Made by a program: the position numbers and the translations under genes
Assembly (NCBI GenBank): GCA_030740295.1
Contig: JASLXP010000213.1
Coordinates: 1-7,435, forward strand
From: Planctomycetota bacterium
Lineage (GTDB): Bacteria > Planctomycetota > PUPC01 > JACPCR01
Direction: 5' to 3'
Length of the DNA: 7,435 nucleotides
Notes under the pieces: model-generated
The model's input: only the letters and a program-made list of their open reading frames with translations
Told to the model about the DNA's origin: nothing
Databases searched by the model: none
Shown: positions 6,568-7,435 of the stretch, in pieces
Position numbering within the stretch: position 1 is the stretch's first letter
Layout of the letters: every line of letters begins with the position of its first letter

Positions 6568-6577
6568 CTCTCTCCAG
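6554..6577. promoter_or_regulatory. Inverted repeat around the ferredoxin -35 box, possible operator
   Basis: CTGGAG (6554-6559) and CTCCAG (6572-6577) form a perfect 6-bp inverted repeat separated by 12 bases, with half-site centres 18 bp apart. The -35 hexamer lies inside the spacer. A dimeric regulator bound here would cover the promoter. A chance occurrence is possible. Confidence 0.4.
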
Positions 6578-6710
6578 ATAAGATGCTTGGCATGACATCT
6601 CTGTCGAAAAATCTCCGCAAAAAGCGCTGTTTCACACCGAATAGACTTTGCCGAAGGCCTTACATAAACTGCCTGAAATACACCACCAACATTGATCTGG
6701 AAGCCTCAAA

Positions 6711-7435
6711 ATGAGCTATCTGATTACCGGCGCGTGCGGATGCATCGGCTCGTGGATCGTTAAACAACTGCTGGATGAGGGACAGCCGATTACGGTCTTT
6801 GATCTTCAGAAGACCACCCACCGCCTCGAACTCATCATGCCGACAGAACAGATCGAAAGCGTCGATTTCGTGAAGGGCGATATTACGGATCTCAATGCTG
6901 TCAAAAATGCCATGTCTGAGAAAGGAGTGGACCGGATCATTCATCTGGCCGCGCTACAGGTACCGGCCTGCAAAGCCAATCCGATTCTTGGCCGCAAAGT
7001 CAACATTGATGGCACACGAAATATCTTCCAGGCTGCTTCGGATCTGAAAGAAAAAATCAAGACGGTCGCGTTCGCAAGCTCGGTCGCCGTGTACGGACCG
7101 GAATCGGATTACGTGGATGCCTACGGCGAAGATCCTGTCCTGCCAAATGACGCGCCGCAGACCCCTCGCACTGTGTATGGCGAAACAAAGAAACAGAGCG
7201 AGCTGGAGGCCATCGAATTCTCTGAAAACGATGGAATCCCGCGCCTTGGAATCCGGCCGTGGGCAGTCTACGGTCCGGGACGGGATTTCGGTCTGACTTC
7301 CGACCCCACGAAAGCGATGAAGGCCGCAGCCATCGGCCGCGATTACGAAATCGGCTTCGGGCATCTGATCGACATGCAATACGTGGCCGATATCGCTAAC
7401 GCTTTCATTCAACTTTCCCAACAAGACGACTTCGT
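6711..7435 (+). CDS. NAD-dependent epimerase/dehydratase (extended SDR), 3' partial
   Basis: About 241 residues are visible before the window ends; full-length relatives usually have 300-350. The N-terminus carries the dinucleotide-binding TGACGCIG (residues 6-13, TGxxGxxG of extended SDRs), with Asp31 at the end of the second strand, which favours NAD over NADP. HLAALQVPA (78-86), the ASSVAVYG strand (122-129, Ser124 as probable catalytic Ser) and YGETK (Tyr156, Lys160) give the complete SDR catalytic set. RPWAVYGPGRD follows, as in nucleotide-sugar epimerases. Such enzymes act in the cytoplasm on UDP-, GDP- or dTDP-sugars, or on related substrates; the substrate cannot be told, because the C-terminal substrate domain is mostly cut off. 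The start is ATG at 6711, with GGAAG (6699-6703) 7 bases upstream as a modest Shine-Dalgarno. It is divergent from the ferredoxin gene. No clear promoter was found in the 144 bases between the ferredoxin -35 box and this start. Confidence 0.93.
   Translation, partial: MSYLITGACGCIGSWIVKQLLDEGQPITVFDLQKTTHRLELIMPTEQIESVDFVKGDITDLNAVKNAMSEKGVDRIIHLAALQVPACKANPILGRKVNIDGTRNIFQAASDLKEKIKTVAFASSVAVYGPESDYVDAYGEDPVLPNDAPQTPRTVYGETKKQSELEAIEFSENDGIPRLGIRPWAVYGPGRDFGLTSDPTKAMKAAAIGRDYEIGFGHLIDMQYVADIANAFIQLSQQDDF

Noticed and set aside
6499..6714. 71-residue frame whose TGA overlaps the epimerase ATG (ATGA)
   Set aside because: It starts with TTG, lacks a ribosome site, runs through the ferredoxin promoter and is a Lys/Arg/Cys-rich non-coding-like string.

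Overview
The window reads as ordinary chromosomal DNA of a moderately GC-rich bacterium. Large secreted or envelope TPR proteins next to a DUF4159 protein fit a Gram-negative-type cell. Members of the PVC group and related deep lineages often carry such genes, but this is only an impression and nothing here fixes the taxon. No phage, IS transposase, CRISPR, rRNA or tRNA is visible.

Left part (1-5922, + strand). The window opens inside a long reading frame: a Gly-rich linker, then a DUF4159 domain, a charged helix and a C-terminal beta-rich, carbohydrate-binding-like domain (ends 2310). The 162-base gap after it holds a striking nested inverted repeat (2345-2421). Next comes a 1020-residue protein (2473-5535) that is almost entirely an array of about 27 TPR-like repeats behind a short hydrophobic leader. 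Three bases after its stop starts a MutT-type Nudix hydrolase (5539-5922). TPR and mutT are very probably co-transcribed. The DUF4159 gene may belong to the same unit or be separated from it by the palindrome.

Middle part (5993-6567, - strand). A 7Fe ferredoxin gene (6465-6199) has a near-consensus sigma70-type promoter (TTGACA-17-TATAGT), a strong Shine-Dalgarno sequence and a good intrinsic terminator. Beyond that terminator, on the same strand, lies an unannotated 40-residue single-membrane-segment protein (6115-5993) with its own Shine-Dalgarno sequence. A 6-bp inverted repeat brackets the -35 box of the ferredoxin promoter and could be an operator.

Right part (6711-7435, + strand). An extended short-chain dehydrogenase/reductase (NAD-dependent epimerase/dehydratase type) starts at 6711 and runs off the window end.

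Functionally, the DUF4159 and TPR proteins look like parts of an envelope-associated assembly of unknown role. MutT (nucleotide-pool cleaning), the ferredoxin (electron transfer) and the epimerase (nucleotide-sugar type) are common housekeeping functions. The least explained items are the DUF4159 fusion protein, the 27-repeat TPR solenoid, the palindromic element and the 40-residue membrane protein behind the terminator.
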